A DNA stretch of 64,000 nt from an uncultured Alphaproteobacteria bacterium. Its GTDB lineage: Bacteria; Pseudomonadota; Alphaproteobacteria; RF32; CAG-239. The stretch's first letter is position 1, and the number at the start of each line of letters is the position of its first letter. Both the position numbers and the translations under genes were made by a program. Positions 43,743-52,489 of the stretch are shown piece after piece. The DNA is taken from assembly GCA_944391715.1 (NCBI GenBank), contig CALXUP010000001.1, forward strand, positions 1 through 64,000, read 5' to 3'. The notes beneath the pieces are model-generated. The model made no database searches. It had not been told where the DNA came from and saw only the letters and a list, made by a program, of their open reading frames with translations.

Positions 43743-44507
43743 TTAAACCTCTACTTTAATCGGGCCTTTGGAACTTCCGCGGATAAACTGGTTGACATAC
43801 GGATTGTCGGTCTTGTCCATTTCTTTGACCGTTCCCTGCCAGATGATTTTTCCCTTGTAAAGCATGGCAATCCGGTCAGCAATTTTGCGGGCGGACGCCA
43901 TATCGTGCGTGATGGTCAAGGCTGTTGCGCCCAGGCCTTTTACCGACTCAATAATCAGGTCATTAATCACGTCCGACATAATCGGGTCAAGCCCGGTTGT
44001 CGGCTCGTCAAAAAAGATGATTTCCGGTTTGGTTGCGATAGCGCGTGCCAGACCGACGCGTTTTTGCATACCGCCGGAAAGTTCGGACGGTGACAAATCG
44101 GCAACATCAGGCGCCAGTCCAACCTGCCGCAAGACGTTAATTGCCGCCAGTTTGGCTTCTTTTTTCGGCATTTTCTGATTTTCAATCAGGCCAAAAGCAA
44201 CGTTTTCCCAAACGCTTAAGCTGTCAAACAAGGCGCCGCCCTGAAACAACATGCCCATTTTGGCGTGCATTTCTTCTTTTTGCTTTTCGTTAACACCGAC
44301 AATTTCATTGCCGTCAATCTTGATTGAACCGGTTTCCGGCACCAAAATTCCCTGAATGCATTTTATCAAAACGGATTTTCCGGTTCCGGAGCCGCCGATA
44401 ACAACCAGGGACTCTCCTTTTTTGACTTCCAAATCTACGCCGTCGAGAACAACTTTGCGTCCGAAAGCTTTTTTCAAATTCGTAATTTTAATTTTTGTTT
44501 CTGACAT
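43743..44507 (-). CDS. mlaF: Phospholipid transport ATP-binding protein MlaF
   Basis: 254 residues. Walker A GGSGTGKSVLIKCI, signature LSGGMQKRVGLARAIA, Walker B EIIFFDEPTTGLDPIMSDVI and the H-loop ITHDM. The VIGGSGTGKSV context and DPIMS after the Walker B are typical of MlaF rather than general ABC importers. It pairs with MlaE, encoded just upstream, to move phospholipids across the inner membrane. MlaD and the others are not in the window. Confidence 0.9.
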   Translation of the reverse strand: MSETKIKITNLKKAFGRKVVLDGVDLEVKKGESLVVIGGSGTGKSVLIKCIQGILVPETGSIKIDGNEIVGVNEKQKEEMHAKMGMLFQGGALFDSLSVWENVAFGLIENQKMPKKEAKLAAINVLRQVGLAPDVADLSPSELSGGMQKRVGLARAIATKPEIIFFDEPTTGLDPIMSDVINDLIIESVKGLGATALTITHDMASARKIADRIAMLYKGKIIWQGTVKEMDKTDNPYVNQFIRGSSKGPIKVEV

Positions 44508-44528
44508 TGTTTATTCCTCTGCTGCGGG

Positions 44529-45320
44529 TTATTTGGAAAAGAAGACTTCGGTAATGATATAGTTGAATATCAAAATCAAAATAGAGGCCGACACAACGGC
44601 ATTGGTCGTTGCTTCGCCTACGCCTTGTGCACCGCCTTTTGATTTGTACCCGTTATAGCACCCCATTAAGGCAATGATAAAACCAAAGACGCAGGCTTTG
44701 ACTACGCCGGTGGTGATATCAATGGCCTGCAGCTCCTGCAAGGTGGAATTGATGTAGTTTGCCGGGTTGAAACCGAGTTTGTAAACGCCGATGACATATC
44801 CGCCGAAAATGCCGATGACATCGCCGAACAAAACCAGCAGCGGCAAAACCAAAACGCCGGCAACAATCCGGGGCGTTACCAAATATTTAAACGGATTGGT
44901 CGACAAGGTTGTTAAAGCGTCAATTTGTTCGGTAACACGCATTGTGCCGATTTCTGCCGCCATTGCCGCACCGATACGACCGGCAACCATCAGAGCCGAT
45001 AAAACCGGTGCCAGCTCGCGGGTTACGGAGATAAGAACAACGGTAGCAACCGCACTTTCCGCTCCAAAACGGGCAAAACCGGAATAACTTTGCAAGGCAA
45101 TAACCATACCGGCAAAGATTGTGGTCAGTCCGACGACCGGCAGAGAATAAAAGCCGATATCTATCATTTGTTTGCCCAGCAGGCGGAGGTAAAACGGCGG
45201 GGTAACACAGTTGTATAAGGCGCGGGCGATAAACATTGACAGTTCGCCGAGGCGCGAAATAAACGCAACAAGCGGTTTTCCTTGTTTTCTTAAAAATCTT
45301 TCAACATATTTTTTTACCAT
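44529..45320 (-). CDS. mlaE: Phospholipid ABC transporter permease MlaE
   Basis: 263 residues from the ATG at 45320, which has AGAGAG six bases upstream; an ATG two codons earlier touches that site. Five to six membrane helices. The family segment RVTEQIDALTTLSTNPFKYLVTPRIVAGVLVLPLL is intact, and ARFGAESAVATVVLISVTRELAPVLSALMVAGRIGAAMAAEIGTM is highly conserved. The N-terminal amphipathic helix is positively charged. First gene of the mlaE-mlaF-radA-cvpA unit. Confidence 0.9.
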   Translation of the reverse strand: MVKKYVERFLRKQGKPLVAFISRLGELSMFIARALYNCVTPPFYLRLLGKQMIDIGFYSLPVVGLTTIFAGMVIALQSYSGFARFGAESAVATVVLISVTRELAPVLSALMVAGRIGAAMAAEIGTMRVTEQIDALTTLSTNPFKYLVTPRIVAGVLVLPLLVLFGDVIGIFGGYVIGVYKLGFNPANYINSTLQELQAIDITTGVVKACVFGFIIALMGCYNGYKSKGGAQGVGEATTNAVVSASILILIFNYIITEVFFSK

Positions 45321-45432
45321 GGTCATCTCTCTTTGAATTAACGCGTTGGGCATATATTATATATAAAAACAGCAGAAATCAACAAACTAATCAAAGTCAT
45401 CCCCTTAGTTCGTTTATCTTTTTGCAACAGAA

Positions 45433-45855
45433 TCAAATGCGCGGAAAATTTAAGAAGGCAATAATTTTGGCAGCAATGGCGGAATCGTTTTCATTAAAAT
45501 GCAGCAAGGGAATATTTACATTTTCCAGGCTGTAAGTTTCCGGCTCCGGCAGACGCTCCAGCGAAACAGAGGCCGGTTCCAGTTTGACAACGACATTTAT
45601 TCTGCTTTTTTCTTTAGAAGGCAGGTGCAATATTCCGACATTGCGCACTTCCAAAAGACCTTTGATGTTTTCCGGCGAAGAAGCATAAATTTCTCCTGCT
45701 TTCGGCTCAACTTCCACCCGGTCATCGGCTACCAGTGCGGCATTATAATTCAAAATCAATTCCAGGCACAGGCCGGATTTTCCGCTGCCTGACGCCCCGA
45801 GAAGCAGTATTCCCTTGTTTTCATAATCGACGCAGGATGCATGAATATTGCTCAT
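45433..45855 (-). CDS. hprK: HPr kinase/phosphorylase, short alphaproteobacterial form
   Basis: 140 residues, only the C-terminal catalytic half of the classical enzyme of about 310. Walker A GASGSGKSGLCLELI (about 20-34), then VADDRVEVEP and the HprK signature LLEVRNVGILHLP. It phosphorylates the regulatory serine of HPr; the matching Ser51 is present in the ptsH product encoded at 15353-15634. The gene overlaps tsaE by 4 bases. In relatives hprK usually sits with EIIA and HPr; here it is about 29 kb away. Confidence 0.9.
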   Translation of the reverse strand: MSNIHASCVDYENKGILLLGASGSGKSGLCLELILNYNAALVADDRVEVEPKAGEIYASSPENIKGLLEVRNVGILHLPSKEKSRINVVVKLEPASVSLERLPEPETYSLENVNIPLLHFNENDSAIAAKIIAFLNFPRI

Positions 45856-46319
45856 ATGATTTTTTCCAATTCCGCCAGTCGTTGTTTTTTTTCTTCAGAA
45901 TTGCCGGATATGGTTATTTTCCGCCCGTTTTCAAAAGGCGTGATCTCAACCCGGAAACAATTGCGCGGCAGATATCCCCCCATCATTTCCGGCCATTCAA
46001 TCAGACTGACGCCCTGATACATGGCGTCTTCCATACCGATTTCAAAAATTTCTTCCGGCGATTTAATCCGGTATAAATCGTAGTGGAAAATTTCAAAATC
46101 CGGTGCATCGTAGCTTTGCACCAGCGTAAAAGTCGGGCTCGGAACCTCCTCTGCTCCGGACAGGCTTTGGATAAAAGCGCGTGCCAATACGCTTTTTCCC
46201 ATTCCTAACGTGCCAAACAAGGCAAAAACATCGCCGACTTTGGCAATTTGTGCCAATTTTTGCCCGAGTGCTACGGTTGAGGCCTCGTCTGTCGAGATAT
46301 ATTCAAAACTTTCCGTCAT
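45852..46319 (-). CDS. tsaE: tRNA t6A synthesis ATPase TsaE
   Basis: 155 residues from the ATG at 46319 (the frame is open further but runs into the preceding gene). Walker A GTLGMGKSVLARAF (about 35-48), SPTFTLVQSY and YHYDLYRI-like FEIFHYDLYRIKSPEEIFEIG, then SLIEWPEMMGGYLP, all typical. Acts with TsaB and TsaD to make threonylcarbamoyladenosine in tRNA. It lies between the nuclease and hprK genes, with 4-base gaps or overlaps, so the three form an operon. Confidence 0.9.
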   Translation of the reverse strand: MTESFEYISTDEASTVALGQKLAQIAKVGDVFALFGTLGMGKSVLARAFIQSLSGAEEVPSPTFTLVQSYDAPDFEIFHYDLYRIKSPEEIFEIGMEDAMYQGVSLIEWPEMMGGYLPRNCFRVEITPFENGRKITISGNSEEKKQRLAELEKII

Positions 46320-46323
46320 CTGT

Positions 46324-47277
46324 TTACTCAAAAATATCGCCGACATGTTTGCGTTTCGGCCGGGTGATTTTGATTTCTGGGCGCTGCTGCTGAATTTGCC
46401 GCCAGTCCCAGGGTTTATAAAACTTTCCGTTCCACAGGCCGCGCCGGTTTATTTTTGCCTGTTGTTCGTAAGGAACATAGATATCGGTGTATTTTTCATA
46501 AGCAACCGCCCAGCCGGCATTGACGATTGCCGCACCTAAATCATAAGCCCCCAAAGCGCAGTTGCCGACCATATTGCCTTTTTTATCCTGTTGCATAATC
46601 CGGCATTCCAGAGGATTGTCCATAATCCAATCCCGCAGCCAGCGCGCCGCTATTTTGCCGCAACTGTAAGAACGTCCGTTGCCGTCGGCGCAACGCTGAT
46701 TCAGTTCCGGCGCGTCAATTCCGTATAATTTGAAAAAACGCCCTTTAATTTTTAACGTATCACCGCTGATTACGCCGGCAGAGCCGTAAATTGTCGGATA
46801 TGCCGGTGCCCGGGGGACAGGCTGTTGAACGGTTCCACCGCCAAAACCTTCCGATAAACGGTTAACCAGCTGTTCCATACCGTTTTCCTGTTCTTCCGGA
46901 GCCTGCCGGTTTTGAGCATTGTAAAACTCTTCGTCCATTTCCTGAGGAATTTCTGCCGTACGGGAAAGCTGCCGGGGAGAGGAATTTTGCCCGAGAAACG
47001 ATTTGACATTGGGAATTATTCCCCCTATTCCGTTATTAAAAGCGCCAATAGCGTATAAAATAAAAACAACAATACCCAGGATAATCAGCGCTGACGGCAG
47101 GCAGCCCATTGCCCGCCAGGCCATCCGGGCAAAAAGATATAAAATGACCAGACCAATCAATAATCCGAAGAAACCGCCGCCCTGCAGTACGGTGCTGGAG
47201 CTCTGGGTTCCGGCTCCGCCTGCCAATATCAGAAACAAAGCGCCGCAGCCCAGCATTATCTTTTTTAAAAATCCCAT
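46324..47277 (-). CDS. Membrane-anchored thermonuclease-family protein
   Basis: 317 residues. Three hydrophobic helices (about 5-24, 33-50, 58-80), a low-complexity linker (80-155), then a staphylococcal-nuclease fold: FKLYGIDAPELNQ, SYSCGKIAARWL and the final YEQQAKINRRGLWNGKFYKPWDWR, with catalytic Asp/Glu/Arg residues in the usual places. Four cysteines suggest a disulfide-stabilised, periplasm-facing domain. A substrate is not known. Precedes tsaE and hprK in one operon. Confidence 0.8.
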   Translation of the reverse strand: MGFLKKIMLGCGALFLILAGGAGTQSSSTVLQGGGFFGLLIGLVILYLFARMAWRAMGCLPSALIILGIVVFILYAIGAFNNGIGGIIPNVKSFLGQNSSPRQLSRTAEIPQEMDEEFYNAQNRQAPEEQENGMEQLVNRLSEGFGGGTVQQPVPRAPAYPTIYGSAGVISGDTLKIKGRFFKLYGIDAPELNQRCADGNGRSYSCGKIAARWLRDWIMDNPLECRIMQQDKKGNMVGNCALGAYDLGAAIVNAGWAVAYEKYTDIYVPYEQQAKINRRGLWNGKFYKPWDWRQIQQQRPEIKITRPKRKHVGDIFE

Positions 47278-47439
47278 AGAATTTTCCCGTTTGTCTGATT
47301 TTTTATTGTTTTTACCTTAGGCGATTTTAGTAAATATATGGTTACTTTTTTTGTTATCAATTGCCAATTTATACTGGTTTTATGCATTTTATCCGAATAT
47401 CATTATTGTTGTTTTTTACTTAAAACTTAAGGAAAATTT

Positions 47440-48096
47440 ATGGTTAGAGTAATTGAACCCAGTTATGAAATCTGGACTCCGCTTGACGGTGATTATATTT
47501 TGAAATTTATAGAAAAATGCGCACGCAACTGTTATAAATCCGAAGGCGCCATTACCGAAGGCAGCGCCGCTAAAATGGTAAAAAAGCTGATAGAGCTCGG
47601 GCATACCGCCATGTTGGAACATTACAGCATTACGGTCAAAATTACCTGCGACCTTGGTTGTTATAAAGACCTGACCCGCCACCGCCTTGCCTCTTTTGCA
47701 ATAGAAAGCACCCGTTACTGCAATTATTTCAAAGACAAGTTCGGTTCCGAAATTACGGTCATCAAACCCTGTCATATTCAGGAAGGTACGGAGATGTATC
47801 AGAGCTGGTATGACGGAATATGCGCCATAGAAAAACAATATATGAAAATGTGCGGGCTCGGGGCAAAAGCTGACCAGGCAAGAATGCTGCTGCCGCATTC
47901 CGTTAAAGCCGATGTGGTTATGACGGCCAATCTGCGCGAATGGCGGCATATTTTTACATTAAGGACGGCGGCGGCCGCTCATCCGACGGTTCAACAAATT
48001 ATGAAAGCCGTCTTGAGAGACTTTAAACAGCATATTCCGGTTGTGTTTGACGATATCGGAGAAGATTTAAATACACCGTTACAAAATGCTTCATAA
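47440..48096 (+). CDS. thyX: Flavin-dependent thymidylate synthase
   Basis: 218 residues. The ThyX motif RHRLASFAIESTRY (RHRxxSxxxxSxRY) is complete at about residues 78-91, and the C-terminal MTANLREWRHIFTLRTAAAAHPTVQQI is typical. It makes dTMP from dUMP with FAD and methylene-tetrahydrofolate and substitutes for ThyA. It lies alone in the plus direction, with an intrinsic terminator 30 bases after its stop. Confidence 0.95.
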   Translation: MVRVIEPSYEIWTPLDGDYILKFIEKCARNCYKSEGAITEGSAAKMVKKLIELGHTAMLEHYSITVKITCDLGCYKDLTRHRLASFAIESTRYCNYFKDKFGSEITVIKPCHIQEGTEMYQSWYDGICAIEKQYMKMCGLGAKADQARMLLPHSVKADVVMTANLREWRHIFTLRTAAAAHPTVQQIMKAVLRDFKQHIPVVFDDIGEDLNTPLQNAS

Positions 48097-48125
48097 CAGA
48101 AAAATTTAGCCCGTTGTTGAAGAAG

Positions 48126-48156
48126 AAAAATCCCCGGTTATCTTCCGGGGATTTTT
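48126..48156. terminator. Bidirectional intrinsic terminator
   Basis: AAAAATCCCCGG / CCGGGGATTTTT hairpin with a 7-base loop between thyX and the convergent Lon-like gene. Confidence 0.85.
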
Positions 48157-48176
48157 CTTTAATACAATAATGTATT

Positions 48177-50606
48177 TTATCTGAACATACTGCCATGAGT
48201 TTCTCTGGCATAATGAACATATTTTTTATACAGATATTCCAGCCGTTTTTGAACCTCATAATTAACGGTTCCTTTTTTATAGCGGCCGTTTTTATCCGGT
48301 TTTCCGGCCTTCATTCCGGTCAGAATTTCAATACCGTCATCAACCGTATCTATGGCATAGATATGGAATTTTCCGTCATCAACAGCGGTCAAAATATCAT
48401 CTCGCAGCATCAGGTTTTTAATATTTGTCCGCGGAATGATAACGCCTTGCGTGCCGGTCAGCCCGTGATGTTTGCAAACATCGAAAAAGCCTTCGATTTT
48501 TTCGTTCACGCCGCCAATCGGCTGAATCTCACCGAACTGGTTGATAGACCCGGTTACGGCAATGTTTTGTTTAATCGGAATACCGGAAATGGCCGACAAC
48601 AGGCAATAATATTCTGTCGAAGACGCACTGTCGCCGTCTACACCGCCGTAAGACTGTTCAAAAACAATCGAAGCACTCAAGGACAACGGTGTTTCTTTGG
48701 CAAAACGGTTGGCCAGCAGGCTTTGCAAGATAAGCACGCCTTTGGTATGAATCGGCCCGCTCATTTCGACTTCGCGCTCAATATTAACAAAATCACCGCT
48801 GCCAAGCCGGACCTGTGCCGTGATTCTTGCCGGTTTACCAAAGCTGGTACGGGAGAAGTTATAGACGACCAGACCGTTAATCTGCCCGACGCGCGAACCG
48901 GTAACGTCCATTAAAATCGAACCGTCGTCAATTTGTTCCAGCATTGCTTCTTTTATCCGGCTGCTCCGGTAAATTTGCGCTTCTATTGCCTGTTCAACGT
49001 GATTCTTGCCGATTTGATTGGATTTTGAAACCCGGGCCCAATAATCGGCTTCTCTCAGCAGATCGCCGATTGAGGCAATATGGGCGGTCAATTTTTCAGA
49101 ATCTTCCGCCAAACGGGATGAATATTCGATAATCTTGGCAACGGCCTGTTTATTCAATGAACGCAGTCTTTTTTTCTTGGACAGCGAACCGATTAATTTG
49201 GCGTATTCAATTTCATTATCGTGCGTTCTGTCCATTAACATACCAAAGTCGGCTTCAACTTTGAAGAAATCATTGAAGTCGGGGTCTCTTTCCGACAAAA
49301 CATCGTAAAGGTCTGCATCACCGGTCAGAATAACTTTGACATCCAGCGGAATCGGTTCAGGGTCGAGAGAGATGGTCGTAAAACTGGTTTCATCGCTCGG
49401 CGCCTCAATTTTTATGCATTTTGAGGCCAATGCCCGTTTCAGGGAATCCCAGGCAAAGGGTTGCAAAAGAAGCTTGCGGGCATCAATCAGCAGAAAACCG
49501 CCGTTGGCACGATGCAAAGCGCCGGCTTTAATCAATGTAAAGTCCGTTAACAACGCACCATATTGCTGCAGCCGTTCAACCCGTCCGACCAGATTTCCCT
49601 GCGTCGGGTGATCAAGGTGAACTATCGGCGCGCCGGAGTTTTTCTCGTTTTTAACAACGACGTTAACCTTAAATTTGGCAAACTTGTCTTCTTCCTGTTT
49701 GTTCATCCGGTTGAGCAGGGAAGTCAGAGCATCTTCTTCGCAACCGGCGTTTTCTTTGTCCGGCAGAAATTCTTCAATATGTTCGACAATATATTTTTGA
49801 ATGCTGCGCAGAAATTCCCCTGCCTGGCGGTGCCCTTTATATTTCTGGCGCAAGGCATCTATCGGGCGCTTAACGGCGATTTTGATGAATTTTTCGCGCA
49901 GAATGTTAATTTCTTTACGCTGCTTTTCTTCATAATCAGGCAGATCTTGCGCTGTGTTTTCAATCTCCTCCTGCATGGCATTGAGATCGCTCATCAGCTG
50001 TTGTTTTTCATTATCCGGGAGTTCTTCAAAAGCTTCCGGGCTCAAGACTTCGCCATTTTTGACCGGGGCAACAACCAGTCCGACCGGCATATGGAGCAGG
50101 GATACGCTTTTTCCTTTGGCCTTTTTTTGCAGGATTTTTATATATTCTTCTTTTTTCTGCTTATATTTTTCTTTGATAATGCTTAATCCGGCTTTATATT
50201 CGTCGCTGTCAACAATTGCCGGCAGGGAAACAGAAAAGTCTTCAATCAATTTATCAATATCTTTGGCAAATTCGGTTGCTTTGGACGGCGGAAAACTGAT
50301 TGCCAGAGGTTTATGCGGCTCTTCAAAATTGTAAATATATGCCCAGTCATCCGGGGTCGGGCGTTTTTTAGCCTCTTCGACCAGAACGCGTTTGACCAGG
50401 CTGGTTTTTCCGGTTCCTTCCGGCCCCAGACAAAACAGATTGTACCCTTTTGATTTGATGTTTATGCCGACTTCAACTGCGCTTAAAGCTCTGTCCTGCC
50501 CAAGAGCGGAAAGGCGTTCGGCAAGTTCGGCCGTTGTGCTGAAATCAAATTTTTTGGGATCGCATTTGGTATAAAGCTGTTCGGATTTTAATTTTGAAAT
50601 GCTCAT
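48177..50606 (-). CDS. Lon-like ATP-dependent protease
   Basis: 809 residues from the ATG at 50606 (GGGA about 10 bases upstream); the open frame continues upstream into AT-rich leader with a false hydrophobic start. AAA+ module with Walker A CLGPEGTGKTSLVK and Walker B GGFLLIDARKLLL, a long helical insert (about 150-320), and a C-terminal Lon protease domain with the catalytic serine in GGVDGDSASSTEY and the lysine in GGVNEKIEGF. This is the soluble Lon-B/LonC-like family (AAA_32), not housekeeping Lon. Substrates unknown. Confidence 0.88.
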   Translation of the reverse strand: MSISKLKSEQLYTKCDPKKFDFSTTAELAERLSALGQDRALSAVEVGINIKSKGYNLFCLGPEGTGKTSLVKRVLVEEAKKRPTPDDWAYIYNFEEPHKPLAISFPPSKATEFAKDIDKLIEDFSVSLPAIVDSDEYKAGLSIIKEKYKQKKEEYIKILQKKAKGKSVSLLHMPVGLVVAPVKNGEVLSPEAFEELPDNEKQQLMSDLNAMQEEIENTAQDLPDYEEKQRKEINILREKFIKIAVKRPIDALRQKYKGHRQAGEFLRSIQKYIVEHIEEFLPDKENAGCEEDALTSLLNRMNKQEEDKFAKFKVNVVVKNEKNSGAPIVHLDHPTQGNLVGRVERLQQYGALLTDFTLIKAGALHRANGGFLLIDARKLLLQPFAWDSLKRALASKCIKIEAPSDETSFTTISLDPEPIPLDVKVILTGDADLYDVLSERDPDFNDFFKVEADFGMLMDRTHDNEIEYAKLIGSLSKKKRLRSLNKQAVAKIIEYSSRLAEDSEKLTAHIASIGDLLREADYWARVSKSNQIGKNHVEQAIEAQIYRSSRIKEAMLEQIDDGSILMDVTGSRVGQINGLVVYNFSRTSFGKPARITAQVRLGSGDFVNIEREVEMSGPIHTKGVLILQSLLANRFAKETPLSLSASIVFEQSYGGVDGDSASSTEYYCLLSAISGIPIKQNIAVTGSINQFGEIQPIGGVNEKIEGFFDVCKHHGLTGTQGVIIPRTNIKNLMLRDDILTAVDDGKFHIYAIDTVDDGIEILTGMKAGKPDKNGRYKKGTVNYEVQKRLEYLYKKYVHYARETHGSMFR

Positions 50607-50689
50607 TTTGAAAAATTCCCTATACTTCTGTTTTTTTATTGCTATGCTTGATAATATAAGTGCAATAACTAAGATAATGTAAAGATTTG

Positions 50690-52162
50690 ATGAAATATTT
50701 GTTACTGACGACAATTTTATTTTTCAGCGTTTTGTTTCTGCTGTTGAGAAAATCATTGCTGACGGCCTATTGGAAAAAGAAAATTTTTCAGCATTTGTTG
50801 TATTTGCAATCCTTTAATACCGGAGAAAAATTTTTTGCCCGGCCGGCATCCGACCGAATCTGTCGGACAGCTCTGCGGCAAAGAGGCGGAGAAGAAGCCC
50901 TGCAGCATTTTGTTTCCGGACAAAGAAAGCCGCTGCGTTATCTTTTGAAAAAAGCAGGAATGAAAAAAGAAGCGGCCGTTCTAACGGCCTGTAAAAAACC
51001 GGAAAAAGCTATCCGTCCTCTTATTTTCTGTTTGAAAAACAAACCTGATGATTATGAAGCTGCCGCTTATCTGGCAGAACTCTATTTTTTGACCGGAGAA
51101 AAGAAAAAGGGAATGGCTTTACTGGAAAAAATTCCTTCCAAGGTCAAAAACCGCTATATCCGCGCGGTTAAAAATTATTTGCTGGCACAAGACGCCGCGA
51201 GTTGGGGCGGCTTGCAGGAAGCTTCGGAATACGGAGCGGCAGCCGTTGCCGGTTTTGAAAAAGAACACGCCTTTTACGAGGCGGCAAGGGCGCAAATCTT
51301 TTTGGGAACGATTTATCGCGTTTCTGCGATAGAAGATGTTTCCGAGCTAATGCTGCGAACAGCGAAAAAAATTTACGAAGACATAAAATTTCCGGACGGC
51401 GTAGCCGATACCTGCGGGAATCTGGGTATGCTAATGGTTATGCAAAAACGTTTTAGTGAGGCTGAAGATTATTTTCACCAAGCCCGCCGCATAAATAATA
51501 AACTCGGCAGAAGAACGGCGGAAGCGGAAATCATTAACCAATCAGCCTTAATGAGTCTTATCCGAGGAGATGTCAAAGGAGCGCATAAAACAGTTTTAGA
51601 CGCATTAAAAATGCACAAAGAAGAAAAAAATCTGCAGGGAGAAGCCTTTAGTCTTGATATTTCCTGTTATATTCAGCTGCATCAGAAAAATTATAAGGCT
51701 TTGATTAACACTGCAAAAAAAGCCGAAAAGCTGCATGCGGCACTTAATGATGCGTCGTCGCGGCTGGATTGTCTATACTTGCAGGCAACGGCTTATTTTG
51801 AACTGGGAGAAGCGGAAAAAGCCGAATCTATTTTGCGACAAATTACCGAGGAAGCAAAAAACGAATCCGTCAATTTTCATATTGCCAATGCTTACAGTCT
51901 GCTCGGGCTTATTTTTCTGCAAAAGGGAGAATTGCTGCGGGCAAAGGGCTTTTTTGCCCAGTCTCTGCAGTTGGAACAGAAAAACGACCGATTAAACGCT
52001 GCCGCAACAGATTTTGCCAATATAGCCCTGATTGAACATAAGCGCGGGCAAAAAGAAGATGCACGCAAGAATTTGGAACAAGCCGTTCAATGTGCAAAAA
52101 TCTGCGGAGATGAGGAATTGGAAAAAATTCTGAGTGAAGAATTATCAAAATATTTGAATTAA
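50690..52162 (+). CDS. TPR-repeat membrane-anchored protein
   Basis: 490 residues from the ATG at 50690. One N-terminal membrane helix (about 3-22), a divergent region to about 190, then six or more tetratricopeptide repeats (residues about 200-480; for example ADTCGNLGMLMVMQKRFSEAEDYFHQA, and SLLGLIFLQKGELLRAKGFFAQS) arranged back to back. The hydrophobic segment would anchor it in the inner membrane. TPR proteins are scaffolds, and no partner can be named. It diverges from the Lon-like gene, with about 80 bases between starts. Confidence 0.7.
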   Translation: MKYLLLTTILFFSVLFLLLRKSLLTAYWKKKIFQHLLYLQSFNTGEKFFARPASDRICRTALRQRGGEEALQHFVSGQRKPLRYLLKKAGMKKEAAVLTACKKPEKAIRPLIFCLKNKPDDYEAAAYLAELYFLTGEKKKGMALLEKIPSKVKNRYIRAVKNYLLAQDAASWGGLQEASEYGAAAVAGFEKEHAFYEAARAQIFLGTIYRVSAIEDVSELMLRTAKKIYEDIKFPDGVADTCGNLGMLMVMQKRFSEAEDYFHQARRINNKLGRRTAEAEIINQSALMSLIRGDVKGAHKTVLDALKMHKEEKNLQGEAFSLDISCYIQLHQKNYKALINTAKKAEKLHAALNDASSRLDCLYLQATAYFELGEAEKAESILRQITEEAKNESVNFHIANAYSLLGLIFLQKGELLRAKGFFAQSLQLEQKNDRLNAAATDFANIALIEHKRGQKEDARKNLEQAVQCAKICGDEELEKILSEELSKYLN

Positions 52163-52179
52163 CTCTTTGACATTTAATG

Positions 52180-52210
52180 AAAAAGCCCCGCTATATGTGC
52201 AGGGCTTTTT
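52180..52210. terminator. Bidirectional intrinsic terminator
   Basis: AAAAAGCCCcGC / GCaGGGCTTTTT hairpin with a 7-base loop between the TPR gene and the convergent Fe-S type gene. Confidence 0.8.
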
Positions 52211-52220
52211 GAAAAACAAA

Positions 52221-52475
52221 CTATGCCGATTGTTCTTTTTTGACCTCGGCGGCCTTTTGATAACAATTACAATGGCAGACGCCTTTTTCTTCAATATCTT
52301 TGCGACATTGTTCCGAAATGCAGTAACGAGCAGGATTTTGTCCGTCACAGGGGCATCTCTGCCATTCGGCATCACCAAACATCATACTTTTGGCTTTGGC
52401 GATTTTTTCAATGTTTTTGGTCGGCGTATATCCGGCTTCTTCACATTTTTTAAGCATATTATCCAGAATTGTCAT
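52221..52475 (-). CDS. Small cysteine-rich protein, ferredoxin-thioredoxin reductase-like
   Basis: 84 residues. The cysteine pattern RCPCDGQ...RYCISEQCRKDIEEKGVCHCNCYQK (about 40-72) has the CPC and CHC pairs of the catalytic subunit of ferredoxin-thioredoxin reductase, which bind a 4Fe-4S cluster next to a redox disulfide, but the plant-type spacing and the second CPC differ. A thiol or Fe-S function is therefore likely, with electron partner unknown. It lies 14 bases downstream of parB on the same strand. Confidence 0.55.
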   Translation of the reverse strand: MTILDNMLKKCEEAGYTPTKNIEKIAKAKSMMFGDAEWQRCPCDGQNPARYCISEQCRKDIEEKGVCHCNCYQKAAEVKKEQSA

Positions 52476-52489
52476 TTTTTATTCTCTCT

